Positions 54,413 to 64,000 of a stretch of DNA of 64,000 nt are shown here, one piece after another (within the stretch, counting starts at the first letter, position 1; each line of letters opens with the position of its first letter). The stretch is from Cupriavidus pampae. GTDB taxonomy: Bacteria; Pseudomonadota; Gammaproteobacteria; Burkholderiales; Burkholderiaceae. The notes beneath the pieces are model-generated. The model was not told where the DNA came from, did not search any database, and saw nothing but the letters and a program-made list of their open reading frames with translations. The stretch is from positions 806,001-870,000 of the forward strand of contig NZ_CAJZAG010000001.1 of NCBI RefSeq assembly GCF_914271485.1, given 5' to 3'. The position numbers and the translations under genes were made by a program.

Positions 54413-54433
54413 AAGAATGACGCCGACGCCCGC

Positions 54434-55426
54434 ATGAAACTCACTCTCGAAGAACTCGCCGCATTCGTGACCGTGGTCGATCGCGGTTCGATCACCGCCG
54501 CCGCCGACTCGCTGGACCAGACGGTTTCGGGCATCAGCCGCGCGTTATCGCGGCTCGAAGAGAAGCTCGACACCACCTTGCTGCGCCGGACCACACGCCG
54601 GCTGGAACTGACCGAGGAGGGCCAGACGATGCTGGCCCACGCCCGCGAAATCCTTGCCGCGGCCGAACTGGCCGAGGAACAGATGGCGCTGCGCCGGCAG
54701 AAACCCGCCGGCCGCCTGCGTGTGAATGCGGCGTCGCCGTTCATGATCCACGTGATCGTGCCGCTGGTGGAAGCGTTTCGCGGCTGCTATCCCGAGATCG
54801 AACTCGAACTCAACACCAACGACCAGATCATCGATCTGCTCGAACATCGCACCGACGTGGCCATCCGCATCGGCGTGCTGCGCGACTCCACGCTCCACGC
54901 GCGGGCGCTCGGGACCAGCCAGTTACGCGTGCTCGCGAGCCCGGCCTACCTCAAGAAGCATGGCCGGCCCAAATCGGTGGCGGATCTGGCCAATCACTGG
55001 CTGCTCGGCTTCAACCAGCCCGATCACCTGAACACGTGGCCGTTACGCAACGAGGACGGCGATGGCGTGCAGATCACTCCGAATATCTCGGCATCGAGCG
55101 GCGAAACGGTGCGGCATCTGGCGCTGGCCGGGCAGGGCATTGCCTGCCTGTCCGATTTCATGACCGAGACCGATCGCCGGGCCGGAGACCTCGTGCAGGT
55201 GCTGATGCGCGAGCATATCGAGGTGCGGCAATCGATCCACGCGGTCTACTATCTCAATACGCAGCTGTCCGCGCGCATCTCGGTGTTCCTGGACTTTCTG
55301 TCGCGGCATCTCGGCAGTGGACCGGAGGCGAATGAGTATGCGGTGGCGGGAATTCCTGGCGTGGTCGGGTTACCGAGCCGCACGCTCAAGGCGGTGCCAA
55401 CCACGGGCGCCAAGCGTAAACCCTGA
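54434..55426 (+). CDS. LysR-family transcriptional regulator
   Basis: 330 residues. Winged helix at 1-60 ([41 protein letters not shown]) and effector domain from about 88 ([55 protein letters not shown]). DQTVSGIS replaces the more usual SQPAVS recognition-helix entry. It is divergent from the DkgB-like gene. A Lys/Pro-rich tail ends the protein. Confidence 0.9.
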   Translation: MKLTLEELAAFVTVVDRGSITAAADSLDQTVSGISRALSRLEEKLDTTLLRRTTRRLELTEEGQTMLAHAREILAAAELAEEQMALRRQKPAGRLRVNAASPFMIHVIVPLVEAFRGCYPEIELELNTNDQIIDLLEHRTDVAIRIGVLRDSTLHARALGTSQLRVLASPAYLKKHGRPKSVADLANHWLLGFNQPDHLNTWPLRNEDGDGVQITPNISASSGETVRHLALAGQGIACLSDFMTETDRRAGDLVQVLMREHIEVRQSIHAVYYLNTQLSARISVFLDFLSRHLGSGPEANEYAVAGIPGVVGLPSRTLKAVPTTGAKRKP

Positions 55427-55477
55427 GCGACTGGTATACTTTCCTGTTTTTCTGCGGGCCGGGACTGACTCACTTCA

Positions 55478-56122
55478 ATGACTTACGCCGTCAAGGAAAT
55501 CTTCTACACGTTGCAGGGCGAGGGCGCTAACGCGGGCCGCGCGGCGGTATTCTGCCGTTTTGCGGGCTGCAACCTCTGGACCGGCCGCGAAGAAGATCGT
55601 GCGCGCGCGGTCTGTCAGTTCTGCGATACCGACTTCGTCGGCACCGACGGTACGCGCGGCGGCAAGTACCGCACGGCCGAGGAACTGGCCGAGGTCGTGG
55701 CCTCCGAATGGCCGCAGGGCGCGGCCGCCGCGGGCAGCAAGCCGCTGGTGGTGTGCACCGGCGGCGAGCCGCTGCTGCAACTCGATGCACCGCTGATCGC
55801 CGCACTGCATGCGCGCGGCTTCGAGATCGCTATCGAGACCAACGGCACGATCGCGGTGCCCGATGGCATCGACTGGATCTGCGTGAGCCCGAAGATGGGC
55901 GCGGAGCTGATCGTCACCAAGGGTGACGAACTGAAGGTGGTCATGCCGCAGGCTGGCCAGGACTTCGCGGCATACGAGCAACTGGATTTCCGCTATTTCA
56001 TGGTGCAGGCCATGGATGGCCCGCTGGCACGGCAGAATACGGCCGCGGCGGTCGATTTCTGCCAGCGCCATCCGCGCTGGCGCCTGTCGCTGCAGACGCA
56101 CAAGCTGCTGGGCATTCGCTGA
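55478..56122 (+). CDS. queE: 7-carboxy-7-deazaguanine synthase
   Basis: 214 residues, radical-SAM enzyme of queuosine synthesis. The cluster cysteines are 31, 46 and 49, a CX14CX2C spacing in place of CX3CX2C; this was characterised in Burkholderia multivorans QueE. FYTLQGEGANAGRAAVFCRFAGCNLWTG and CTGGEPLLQLD are further family marks. It converts carboxytetrahydropterin, made by the neighbouring QueD, to CDG. A TATACT lies at 55434 upstream and could be its -10. No preQ1 riboswitch was seen in the 51-base leader. Confidence 0.93.
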   Translation: MTYAVKEIFYTLQGEGANAGRAAVFCRFAGCNLWTGREEDRARAVCQFCDTDFVGTDGTRGGKYRTAEELAEVVASEWPQGAAAAGSKPLVVCTGGEPLLQLDAPLIAALHARGFEIAIETNGTIAVPDGIDWICVSPKMGAELIVTKGDELKVVMPQAGQDFAAYEQLDFRYFMVQAMDGPLARQNTAAAVDFCQRHPRWRLSLQTHKLLGIR

Positions 56123-56125
56123 TCC

Positions 56126-58085
<1,960 letters not shown>

Positions 58086-58121
58086 TCACCACTACGCTTA
58101 CAGGGCGATTGGCCGCGCGAG

Positions 58122-58130
58122 TGGTAAAAT
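58122..58130 (+). promoter_or_regulatory. Extended -10 promoter for ybiT-like gene
   Basis: TGG-TAAAAT is an extended -10 element 64 bases before the GTG start, in the 108-base gap after ldcA. No convincing -35 accompanies it, as is common for extended -10 promoters. Confidence 0.45.
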
Positions 58131-58193
58131 CGTCGTTTATTCTTCCCGGCGCGCGCACGCGTTGCCGCGGCATATCCATACAAGGTTCCTGAC

Positions 58194-59804
58194 GTGCTTT
58201 CTACCGCAAACATCACCATGCAGTTCGGCCCCAAGCCATTGTTCGAGAACATCTCGGTCAAGTTCGGCGAAGGCAACCGCTACGGCCTGATCGGCGCGAA
58301 TGGCTGTGGCAAGTCCACGTTCATGAAAATTCTCGGCGGCGATCTCGAGTCGTCGGCCGGCACCGTGATGCTCGAGCCCGGTGTGCGCCTGGGCAAGCTG
58401 AGTCAGGATCAGTTCGCCTACGAGGATTCGCGCGTGCTGGACGTCGTGATGATGGGCCACACCGAGATGTGGGCCGCCGCGGCGGAGCGCGATGCGATCT
58501 ACGCCAATCCGGAAGCGACCGACGACGACTACATGAAAGCCGCCGACCTCGAGGCCAAGTACGCCGAGTACGACGGTTACACCGCCGAGGCGCGCGCGGG
58601 CGAGCTGCTGCTGGGCGTGGGCATTCCGACCGATCAGCATCAGGGCCCGATGAGCGAGATCGCGCCGGGCTGGAAGCTGCGCGTGCTGCTGGCGCAGGCG
58701 CTGTTCTCGAATCCGGACGTGCTGCTGCTCGACGAGCCGACCAACAACCTCGACATCAACACGATTCGCTGGCTCGAGGATGTGCTCAACGAGCGCAACT
58801 CGACGATGGTCATCATCTCCCACGATCGACATTTCCTGAACTCCGTGTGCACGCACATGGCGGACATGGACTACGGCACGCTCAAGGTCTACCCGGGCAA
58901 CTACGACGACTACATGGAAGCCTCCATGCAGGCGCGTGAGCGTCAGGTAGCGGCCAACGCGCGGGCCAAGGACCGCATCACGGAACTGCAGGACTTCGTG
59001 CGCCGCTTCTCGGCCAACAAGTCCAAGGCCCGTCAGGCGACCTCGCGTCTGAAGCAGATCGACAAGATCAAGGTCGAGGACATCAAGCCGTCGTCGCGTC
59101 AGAACCCGTTTATCCGCTTCGAGTTCGAGAAGAAGCTGCACAATCTGGCCGTGGAAGCCGAGGGCGTGACCAAGTCGTACGAGCGCCGCATCCTCAACGA
59201 CCTGTCGATGGCGATCCAGGCCGGCGAGCGCGTGGCGATCATCGGCGAGAACGGCGCGGGCAAGAGCACGCTGCTGCGTACGCTGCTGAATGGCGCGGTC
59301 AAGGGTGGCGTGCCGGCGGAACGCGGCACGATCAAGTGGGCCGAGAACGCGAACGTCGGCTATATGCCGCAGGACACGTACGAGGAATTCCCGGAAGATC
59401 GCGACCTGATGGACTGGATGAGCCAGTGGACGCAAGCCGGCGACGACGATCAGTCGCTGCGCGGCACGCTGGGCCGCCTGCTGTTCTCGGCCGACGACAT
59501 CAAGAAGTCGGTCAAGGTGCTGTCCGGTGGCGAGAAGGGCCGCATGATCTGGGGCAAGCTGATGCTGGGCCGCCATAACGTGATGGCGCTCGACGAGCCG
59601 ACCAACCACATGGACATGGAGTCGATCGAGTCGCTGCAGATCGCGCTGGACAAGTACACGGGCACGCTGATCTTCGTCTCGCACGATCGCGAGTTCGTCA
59701 GTGGCCTGGCCACGCGCGTGATCGAGGTGCGCACCGACGGTACGCTCACGGACTACCTCGGCACGTACGACGAGTATCTGCAGTCGCAGGGCATCGATCA
59801 CTGA
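58194..59804 (+). CDS. ybiT: ABC-F ATPase, YbiT-like
   Basis: 536 residues from a GTG. Two ABC domains: Walker [10 protein letters not shown] (near 40) and GENGAGKST (near 355), linked by a basic P-site tRNA-interaction motif ([47 protein letters not shown]). [30 protein letters not shown] and [13 protein letters not shown] are near-identical in wording to the E. coli YbiT family. There is no transmembrane region: ABC-F proteins act on the ribosome and not in transport. Signature [16 protein letters not shown] is intact. Confidence 0.93.
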   Translation: MLSTANITMQFGPKPLFENISVKFGEGNRYGLIGANGCGKSTFMKILGGDLESSAGTVMLEPGVRLGKLSQDQFAYEDSRVLDVVMMGHTEMWAAAAERDAIYANPEATDDDYMKAADLEAKYAEYDGYTAEARAGELLLGVGIPTDQHQGPMSEIAPGWKLRVLLAQALFSNPDVLLLDEPTNNLDINTIRWLEDVLNERNSTMVIISHDRHFLNSVCTHMADMDYGTLKVYPGNYDDYMEASMQARERQVAANARAKDRITELQDFVRRFSANKSKARQATSRLKQIDKIKVEDIKPSSRQNPFIRFEFEKKLHNLAVEAEGVTKSYERRILNDLSMAIQAGERVAIIGENGAGKSTLLRTLLNGAVKGGVPAERGTIKWAENANVGYMPQDTYEEFPEDRDLMDWMSQWTQAGDDDQSLRGTLGRLLFSADDIKKSVKVLSGGEKGRMIWGKLMLGRHNVMALDEPTNHMDMESIESLQIALDKYTGTLIFVSHDREFVSGLATRVIEVRTDGTLTDYLGTYDEYLQSQGIDH

Positions 59805-59816
59805 TCCACTGCCGCC

Positions 59817-61133
59817 TCACAGTTCGTCGTGCGGCGGTACCCGTTGGATCTGCGGTGCCGCCGGCAGGTCCTGCCCGATATAGAGCAACATCGTTGCACC
59901 ACGGTCTTGTGCATAGGTGACAAAACTGTGGATCGCATGGGCGGCGGCGCCACGTACCGCCTCGCGCCGGTACGTGACGGGCGTCAGCGGCAGATGCGGG
60001 AACATGTTTCGCGCCGGCGTCGCAATCGCGTGGATCTCGGCGACCCCGAGGGCGAAGCGGCCAATGGAGCCGTATAGCACAGCCTGAACGGCACCCGCGA
60101 GACGAATGACCACGAACACATGGCGCACCGAACCGAGCACCGGCGGCGCGCGCGCGGCCTCTCGCACGGTCGTGATGGCCTGCTTGGCAGTCGCTGCCAG
60201 CAGGCGGACGTTTCCCGGCAGGGCGCCATCCCGGTAGGGTGTAAAAGGTAAGAGCCGCCATCCATCCAGAACTTCCACGATCTCGCGCAGCCCAGCTTGA
60301 ATGGTATCGGGGTTCACGGCCTCCGGTTCCAGAACATCGAGTTGTTCGGCGCCGGTGGCGCGCCTGTCAACGATGTCATGCGTGAATCGATGCACGCCAT
60401 CGGTTTGCCAGCGGGGGCCTTCCGGCGCGACGCGCCAGCGCAGTGGGGCGCCCGGGGTGGGCCATCGTGCACGGATATCCCAGCCATAGACACCGATGGA
60501 TGCCGGACTATCGACGTCCATGCGAACGCCGGGGGTGGGACCGTAGGGCAGCGGCAGGTCGGCGGCCGGGACATGATCGAAATACCGGCCGGCGGTGGTC
60601 TCGAGATCGAGCGCGGCCACGGCGGAGATGGGTTGCCGCATGCGTGGGTCACTGGCGGATGTGATGGTGACATACGGCACCGGGCCATCGTCAGGCCCTA
60701 GAGCGCCATGGACGGCATCGATAAAGGCCTGCCGCAATTCTGGTGCCAGGTCCGCATAGGGAACGTCGTTGAGCCGGGCCCGGCGCACGGAATAATCGAA
60801 TGTGCGCGGCATCCACGTGTAGTCCGCCGTGTTCCAGTGCGGCCGCATCATCTGTCCGAACAGCGCCAGTACCCATGCCACGCGTCGCGCGCAACGGGTG
60901 AGCGGCAGGTCGGTCCCGCGCGCGTGACGGGGGTGTTCGTTCGGGGGGGCGCCTTCGGGCATGCACGCGGATGACACGTCAGGCGTGGTGTCGGCGTGCG
61001 CCGCACAGGGGATACCCAGGAATAGTTGCGCAGCCACGCGCTGCCGCGGCATGCAGCGTACCGATGCGTCGGCGTGCGCGTGGTTTACCGTGAAGGCCGT
61101 GGTGGCGAGCAGCAGGAGCAGACGGGCAAGCAT
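59817..61133 (-). CDS. Secreted protein of unknown function
   Basis: 438 residues; I do not recognise the family. A signal peptide (MLARLLLLLATTAFTVNHAHA) precedes a Cys-containing variable stretch, then a region with HWNTADYTWMPRTFDYSVRRARLNDVPYADLAPELRQAFIDAVHGALG and a beta-rich portion (YVTITSASDPRMRQPISAVAALDLET). The last 110 residues (RHVFVVIRLAGAVQAVLYGSI, EIHAIATPARNMFP, AAHAIHSFVTYAQDRGATMLLYIG) have an alternation of strands and helices that faintly suggests a GNAT fold; this is only an impression. It is convergent with ybiT and has no partner gene. Confidence 0.7.
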   Translation of the reverse strand: MLARLLLLLATTAFTVNHAHADASVRCMPRQRVAAQLFLGIPCAAHADTTPDVSSACMPEGAPPNEHPRHARGTDLPLTRCARRVAWVLALFGQMMRPHWNTADYTWMPRTFDYSVRRARLNDVPYADLAPELRQAFIDAVHGALGPDDGPVPYVTITSASDPRMRQPISAVAALDLETTAGRYFDHVPAADLPLPYGPTPGVRMDVDSPASIGVYGWDIRARWPTPGAPLRWRVAPEGPRWQTDGVHRFTHDIVDRRATGAEQLDVLEPEAVNPDTIQAGLREIVEVLDGWRLLPFTPYRDGALPGNVRLLAATAKQAITTVREAARAPPVLGSVRHVFVVIRLAGAVQAVLYGSIGRFALGVAEIHAIATPARNMFPHLPLTPVTYRREAVRGAAAHAIHSFVTYAQDRGATMLLYIGQDLPAAPQIQRVPPHDEL

Positions 61134-61210
61134 CTGCCAACGGTAGTCATGCCCGCGTCCGCCCGCTATCGTAATGCCGCGAAACTGGAGAAACGCGCGC
61201 TTCGCCGGGG

Positions 61211-61774
61211 CTAACGCACGACGCCCAACACGCCATGCTGCGCGAGCAATTGATCGAGTTCGCCGATGATCGCGTGCGCCGTCACGTCGCCCTTGGCCTT
61301 CAGCAGCGCCACACCGAATGTATCGCGTAGCGCGGCCAGCTCCACCAGCGTCGCCGCTTTTTCCACCTTCACCTGCAGCACATAACCTCGCAGGCCCAGA
61401 TGGTGACCGATGACCTCGGTGTAGAAGTGATAGAGCTCGCGATAGCCATCGCCGCCTGCCACTTCGGCAGCGGCAGCGGCGGCGCCTGCGTCAGTGCGAT
61501 CGGCGGCGGGCACGGATGCCGTAGCCGCGCTGCCCACGGGACTCGCGGACGCTGGCGCGGCCAGGTCCGACGTTTCGATCAGCCCCAGTGAAAGGAGGGT
61601 ATCGACGGCGTCCTGCCCCACGCCCATGCCCCCCACCTGCTCCAGCAGGGCCGACTGGTCCCGCTCCCCGTTGACGATCAGCAGCAGCGCCCGCAGCTTG
61701 TGATCGAGCTTGCGTGCGCGCGTGCGAATCTCCTCCTGTCCCGCTTCCGTTTTGTGAAAAACCGGGTTGACCAT
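61211..61774 (-). CDS. Conserved hypothetical protein with helix-turn-helix-like N-terminus
   Basis: 187 residues, family not recognised. The first 70 residues ([42 protein letters not shown]) look like a small winged-helix or helical domain; an Ala/Ser-rich linker (about 75-110) leads to a C-terminal helical region ([53 protein letters not shown]). GAGGAG lies six bases before the ATG at 61774. No catalytic motif or signal peptide is seen; probably cytosolic. It is divergent from the aldehyde dehydrogenase gene. Confidence 0.7.
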   Translation of the reverse strand: MVNPVFHKTEAGQEEIRTRARKLDHKLRALLLIVNGERDQSALLEQVGGMGVGQDAVDTLLSLGLIETSDLAAPASASPVGSAATASVPAADRTDAGAAAAAAEVAGGDGYRELYHFYTEVIGHHLGLRGYVLQVKVEKAATLVELAALRDTFGVALLKAKGDVTAHAIIGELDQLLAQHGVLGVVR

Positions 61775-61952
61775 TTCCCGCTCCTCTATTTTGTTTGTTC
61801 GCATGATCGCACCGTGCAGGCACCGGCCGCCCTCCCGGTTTGCCCGCCCCCCCGAAAGTAGGATGTCCCAATCCGCTCTACAATGGCGTGCACGACGCAA
61901 ATCGAACAAAAAAGCATTGCAACGCCAATTCACCGCTGGGAGAACTGTGGCC

Positions 61953-63383
61953 ATGCAGCAACGAGACAAGCTTTATATCAACGGCACATGGGTCAGCCCG
62001 CATGGCACGGGATGGATCGACGTGATTCAGTCCAACGACGAATCGGTGCTTGCCAGGATTCCCGAGGGCCATGCGCGCGATGCCGAGGACGCGATCGCGG
62101 CCGCGCGCGCCGCCTTCGAGGGCTGGGCGGCGACGCCCGTGGACGTGCGCGCCGGCTATCTGCGCAAGATCGCCGAAGGTCTCAAGGATCGTACCGAAGA
62201 GCTGGCGCGCCTGATCGCCAGCGAGGTTGGCATGCCACTCAAGCTCGCACGTGCGATTCAGGTGGGCGGGCCGGTCTACAACTGGGGCCAGGCCGCGACG
62301 CTGCTGGAGCAGTTCAAGTTCGAGGAGCAACTCGGCAACTCGCTGGTGGTGCGCGAACCGGTGGGGGTGGTGGCTGCCATCACGCCGTGGAATTTCCCGC
62401 TCAACCAGATCACGCTGAAAGTCGCGCCCGCGCTGGCGGCGGGCTGCACCGTAGTGCTCAAGCCGTCCGAAGTGGCACCGCTCAACGCGTTCGTGCTGGC
62501 CGAAGTGATCGAGGCCGCGGGTCTGCCGCCAGGCGTGTTCAACCTCGTGACCGGCTATGGGCCGGTGGTCGGCGAGGTGCTGGCGAGCCATCCCGAAGTC
62601 GATATGGTGTCGTTCACGGGCTCGACGCGCGCGGGCAAGCGCGTCTCCGAGCTGGCCGCGCAATCGGTCAAGCGCGTCGCGCTGGAACTGGGTGGCAAGT
62701 CGGCCTCGGTGATCCTTGACGATGCAGACTTTGAGCAAGCGGTGAAAGGCACGATCAATGCGTGCTATCTCAACTCCGGACAGACCTGTTCCGCGCATAC
62801 GCGCATGCTGGTGCCGCGCGCGCGGTATGACGCGGTGCGCGAGATCGCGCGCAAGGTCGTGGCGGGCTTCACGGTCGGCGATCCGCTGACCGATGCGGGC
62901 CGGCTCGGGCCGCTGGTCTCGGGCTCGCAGAAGCAACGCGTGGTCAGCTATATCCAGCGTGGGCTCGACGAAGGCGCCGAGCTCGTGGCCGGTGGCACCG
63001 AGAATCCCGACGGGCTCGATCGAGGCTTCTACGTGCGACCGACCGTGCTCGGCAATGTCGACCCGAAAGCCACGGTCGCGCAGGAAGAGATCTTCGGCCC
63101 GGTGCTATCGATCATTTGCTACGACAGCGAGGATGACGCCGTGCGCATCGCCAACGACAGCCTGTATGGGCTGGGCGGCGGCGTGTGGTCGGGCGACGAG
63201 GCCCGCGCGTTGCGCGTGGCGCGGCGGTTGCGCACCGGGCAGGTCGATATCAACGGTGGTCCGTTCAATATGAATGCGCCGTTCGGCGGCTTCAAGCAAT
63301 CCGGCAATGGCCGCGAGGGCGGCGTGTACGGGCTCGAGGAATTCCTCGAATACAAGTCGCTGCAACTGAAAAAGCAGAGCTGA
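61953..63383 (+). CDS. Aldehyde dehydrogenase, NAD(P)-dependent
   Basis: 476 residues. Glu245 in ALELGGKSA and the nucleophile Cys279 in [11 protein letters not shown] are intact, with [27 protein letters not shown] and [14 protein letters not shown] as family blocks. It oxidises an aldehyde to an acid; the substrate is not evident. The ATG at 61953 or the GTG two codons earlier could be the start. A TACAAT at 61879 may be its -10. The acylase gene begins four bases after the stop. Confidence 0.92.
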   Translation: MQQRDKLYINGTWVSPHGTGWIDVIQSNDESVLARIPEGHARDAEDAIAAARAAFEGWAATPVDVRAGYLRKIAEGLKDRTEELARLIASEVGMPLKLARAIQVGGPVYNWGQAATLLEQFKFEEQLGNSLVVREPVGVVAAITPWNFPLNQITLKVAPALAAGCTVVLKPSEVAPLNAFVLAEVIEAAGLPPGVFNLVTGYGPVVGEVLASHPEVDMVSFTGSTRAGKRVSELAAQSVKRVALELGGKSASVILDDADFEQAVKGTINACYLNSGQTCSAHTRMLVPRARYDAVREIARKVVAGFTVGDPLTDAGRLGPLVSGSQKQRVVSYIQRGLDEGAELVAGGTENPDGLDRGFYVRPTVLGNVDPKATVAQEEIFGPVLSIICYDSEDDAVRIANDSLYGLGGGVWSGDEARALRVARRLRTGQVDINGGPFNMNAPFGGFKQSGNGREGGVYGLEEFLEYKSLQLKKQS

Positions 63384-63387
63384 CCGC

Positions 63388-64000
63388 ATGCGCTGGATCA
63401 AGAGGCTGGCCTGGCTGCTGATATCGCTGCTGGTGATCGCGACCACCGCGGTGATTGGTGGCTATGTGTGGTACCGGCAGGCCTCGCAGCCCAGTACGGC
63501 CGGCACGTTGCAGCTGACCGGCTTGCGCGACCGCGTGACGATCGTGCGCGATCGCAACGCGGTGCCGCGTATCGCGGCCGCCAACGCGCTCGATGCGTAT
63601 TACGCGCTGGGCTTCGTGCATGCGCAGGACCGCCTCTGGCAGATGCAGATGAACAAGCGCATCGTGGCGGGGCGCGTGGCCGAAATGGTGGGCGAGAAGG
63701 GCCTCGAGACCGATCGCTTCCTGCGCACGCTGGGCGTGCGGCGCAATGCCGAGGCCATCGTCGCGCAGGCTTCGCCCGAGGTGCGCGCCGTGTTGCAGGC
63801 GTATGCCGACGGCGTCAACGCGTATATCGATACCCGCAAGGGACCGCTGCCACCTGAATTCCTGATCCTGCGCGCGCGGCCCGAGCATTGGGAGGCGGCC
63901 GACACCATCGGCTGGCAGACCATGATGGCGTGGGACCTCGGCGGCAACTGGACGCAGGAGGTGCTGCGCATGGGCCTGGCGCAGCAATTGCCGACCGCGC
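63388..64000 (+). CDS. Penicillin acylase family protein, N-terminal part
   Basis: The gene runs off the right edge; 204 residues are visible. A membrane anchor or signal (RLAWLLISLLVIATTAVIGGYVWYR) is followed by the S45 family pattern: LRDRVTIVRDRNAVPRIAAANALDAYYALGFVHAQDRLWQMQMNKRIVAGRVAEMVG and RARPEHWEAADTIGWQTMMAWDLGGNW. Family members are periplasmic Ntn-hydrolases that cleave acyl amides such as penicillin G or acyl-homoserine lactones. The autocatalytic Ser lies beyond the window. It is four bases after the aldehyde dehydrogenase and probably co-transcribed. Confidence 0.88.
   Translation, partial: MRWIKRLAWLLISLLVIATTAVIGGYVWYRQASQPSTAGTLQLTGLRDRVTIVRDRNAVPRIAAANALDAYYALGFVHAQDRLWQMQMNKRIVAGRVAEMVGEKGLETDRFLRTLGVRRNAEAIVAQASPEVRAVLQAYADGVNAYIDTRKGPLPPEFLILRARPEHWEAADTIGWQTMMAWDLGGNWTQEVLRMGLAQQLPTA

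Noticed and set aside
55427..55477. preQ1 riboswitch before queE
   Set aside because: The 51-base leader lacks the C-rich loop and A-rich tail of preQ1 aptamers.

Overview
The window is GC-rich bacterial DNA, almost fully coding, with a gene order typical of Burkholderiaceae (Betaproteobacteria). The best guess is a Cupriavidus or near relative. Pointers are the tmk-holB-pilZ-tatD neighbourhood, a Bug-type solute-binding protein, a QueE with the Burkholderia-type CX14CX2C cluster motif, paired FmdB zinc ribbons, and a GC content high enough to throw long antisense shadow frames. No rRNA, tRNA, CRISPR array, transposase or phage gene was recognised.

Layout. 1-4 kb: housekeeping block (tmk end, holB, pilZ, a GNAT acetyltransferase, tatD, an ankyrin lipoprotein). 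4-9.8 kb: egtB, azoR with its divergent LysR, DoxX, a DUF4136 lipoprotein and a receiver-EAL phosphodiesterase. 10-15.3 kb: ftsK with a very long Ala/Val-rich linker, then a fused osmolyte binding-protein/permease without an ATPase. 15.4-22.6 kb: triheme cytochrome c plus Tat-exported FAD dehydrogenase, and a PepSY protein with a TonB receptor preceded by a cobalamin-riboswitch-like leader. 22.9-30.6 kb: MarR, an AT-rich gap, AhpD-like/AraC pair, Ku with a MerR-TPR protein, CSS-EAL phosphodiesterase, mntH with a Fur-like box. 30.8-40.7 kb: two-subunit molybdenum hydroxylase, a 2-hydroxyacid dehydrogenase, and a catabolic operon (Bug, enoyl-CoA hydratase, NDP-forming acyl-CoA ligase, alpha/beta hydrolase, IclR). 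40.9-52.3 kb: a short-amide system. 52.4-64 kb: MarR, DUF3016, aldo/keto reductase and LysR, the queE-queD-tadA-ldcA operon, a YbiT-like ABC-F protein, two unassigned genes, aldehyde dehydrogenase and the start of a penicillin acylase.

The most distinctive unit is the amide island at 40.9-52.3 kb. Seven genes on the minus strand (urtA/B/C/D/E-like transporter, formamidase fmdA, zinc ribbon fmdB) would import short amides or urea and hydrolyse formamide. Divergent from them is a single 1121-residue protein that joins an NCS1 nucleobase/allantoin-type permease, an eight-cysteine segment, a histidine kinase and a receiver. It overlaps a LuxR-type response regulator gene. This looks like a transporter-shaped sensor that controls the amide operon. 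A second fmdB lies beyond it, and 44-base palindromic repeats sit immediately on either side of the kinase/regulator pair.

Several control elements can be read directly: inverted repeats in divergent promoter regions of both LysR genes, a perfect 7-3-7 palindrome upstream of the IclR-linked catabolic operon, a strong intrinsic terminator before it, two overlapping dyads between the molybdenum hydroxylase and the hydroxyacid dehydrogenase, and a MarR gene whose TATAAT lies so close to its ATG that the mRNA is probably leaderless.
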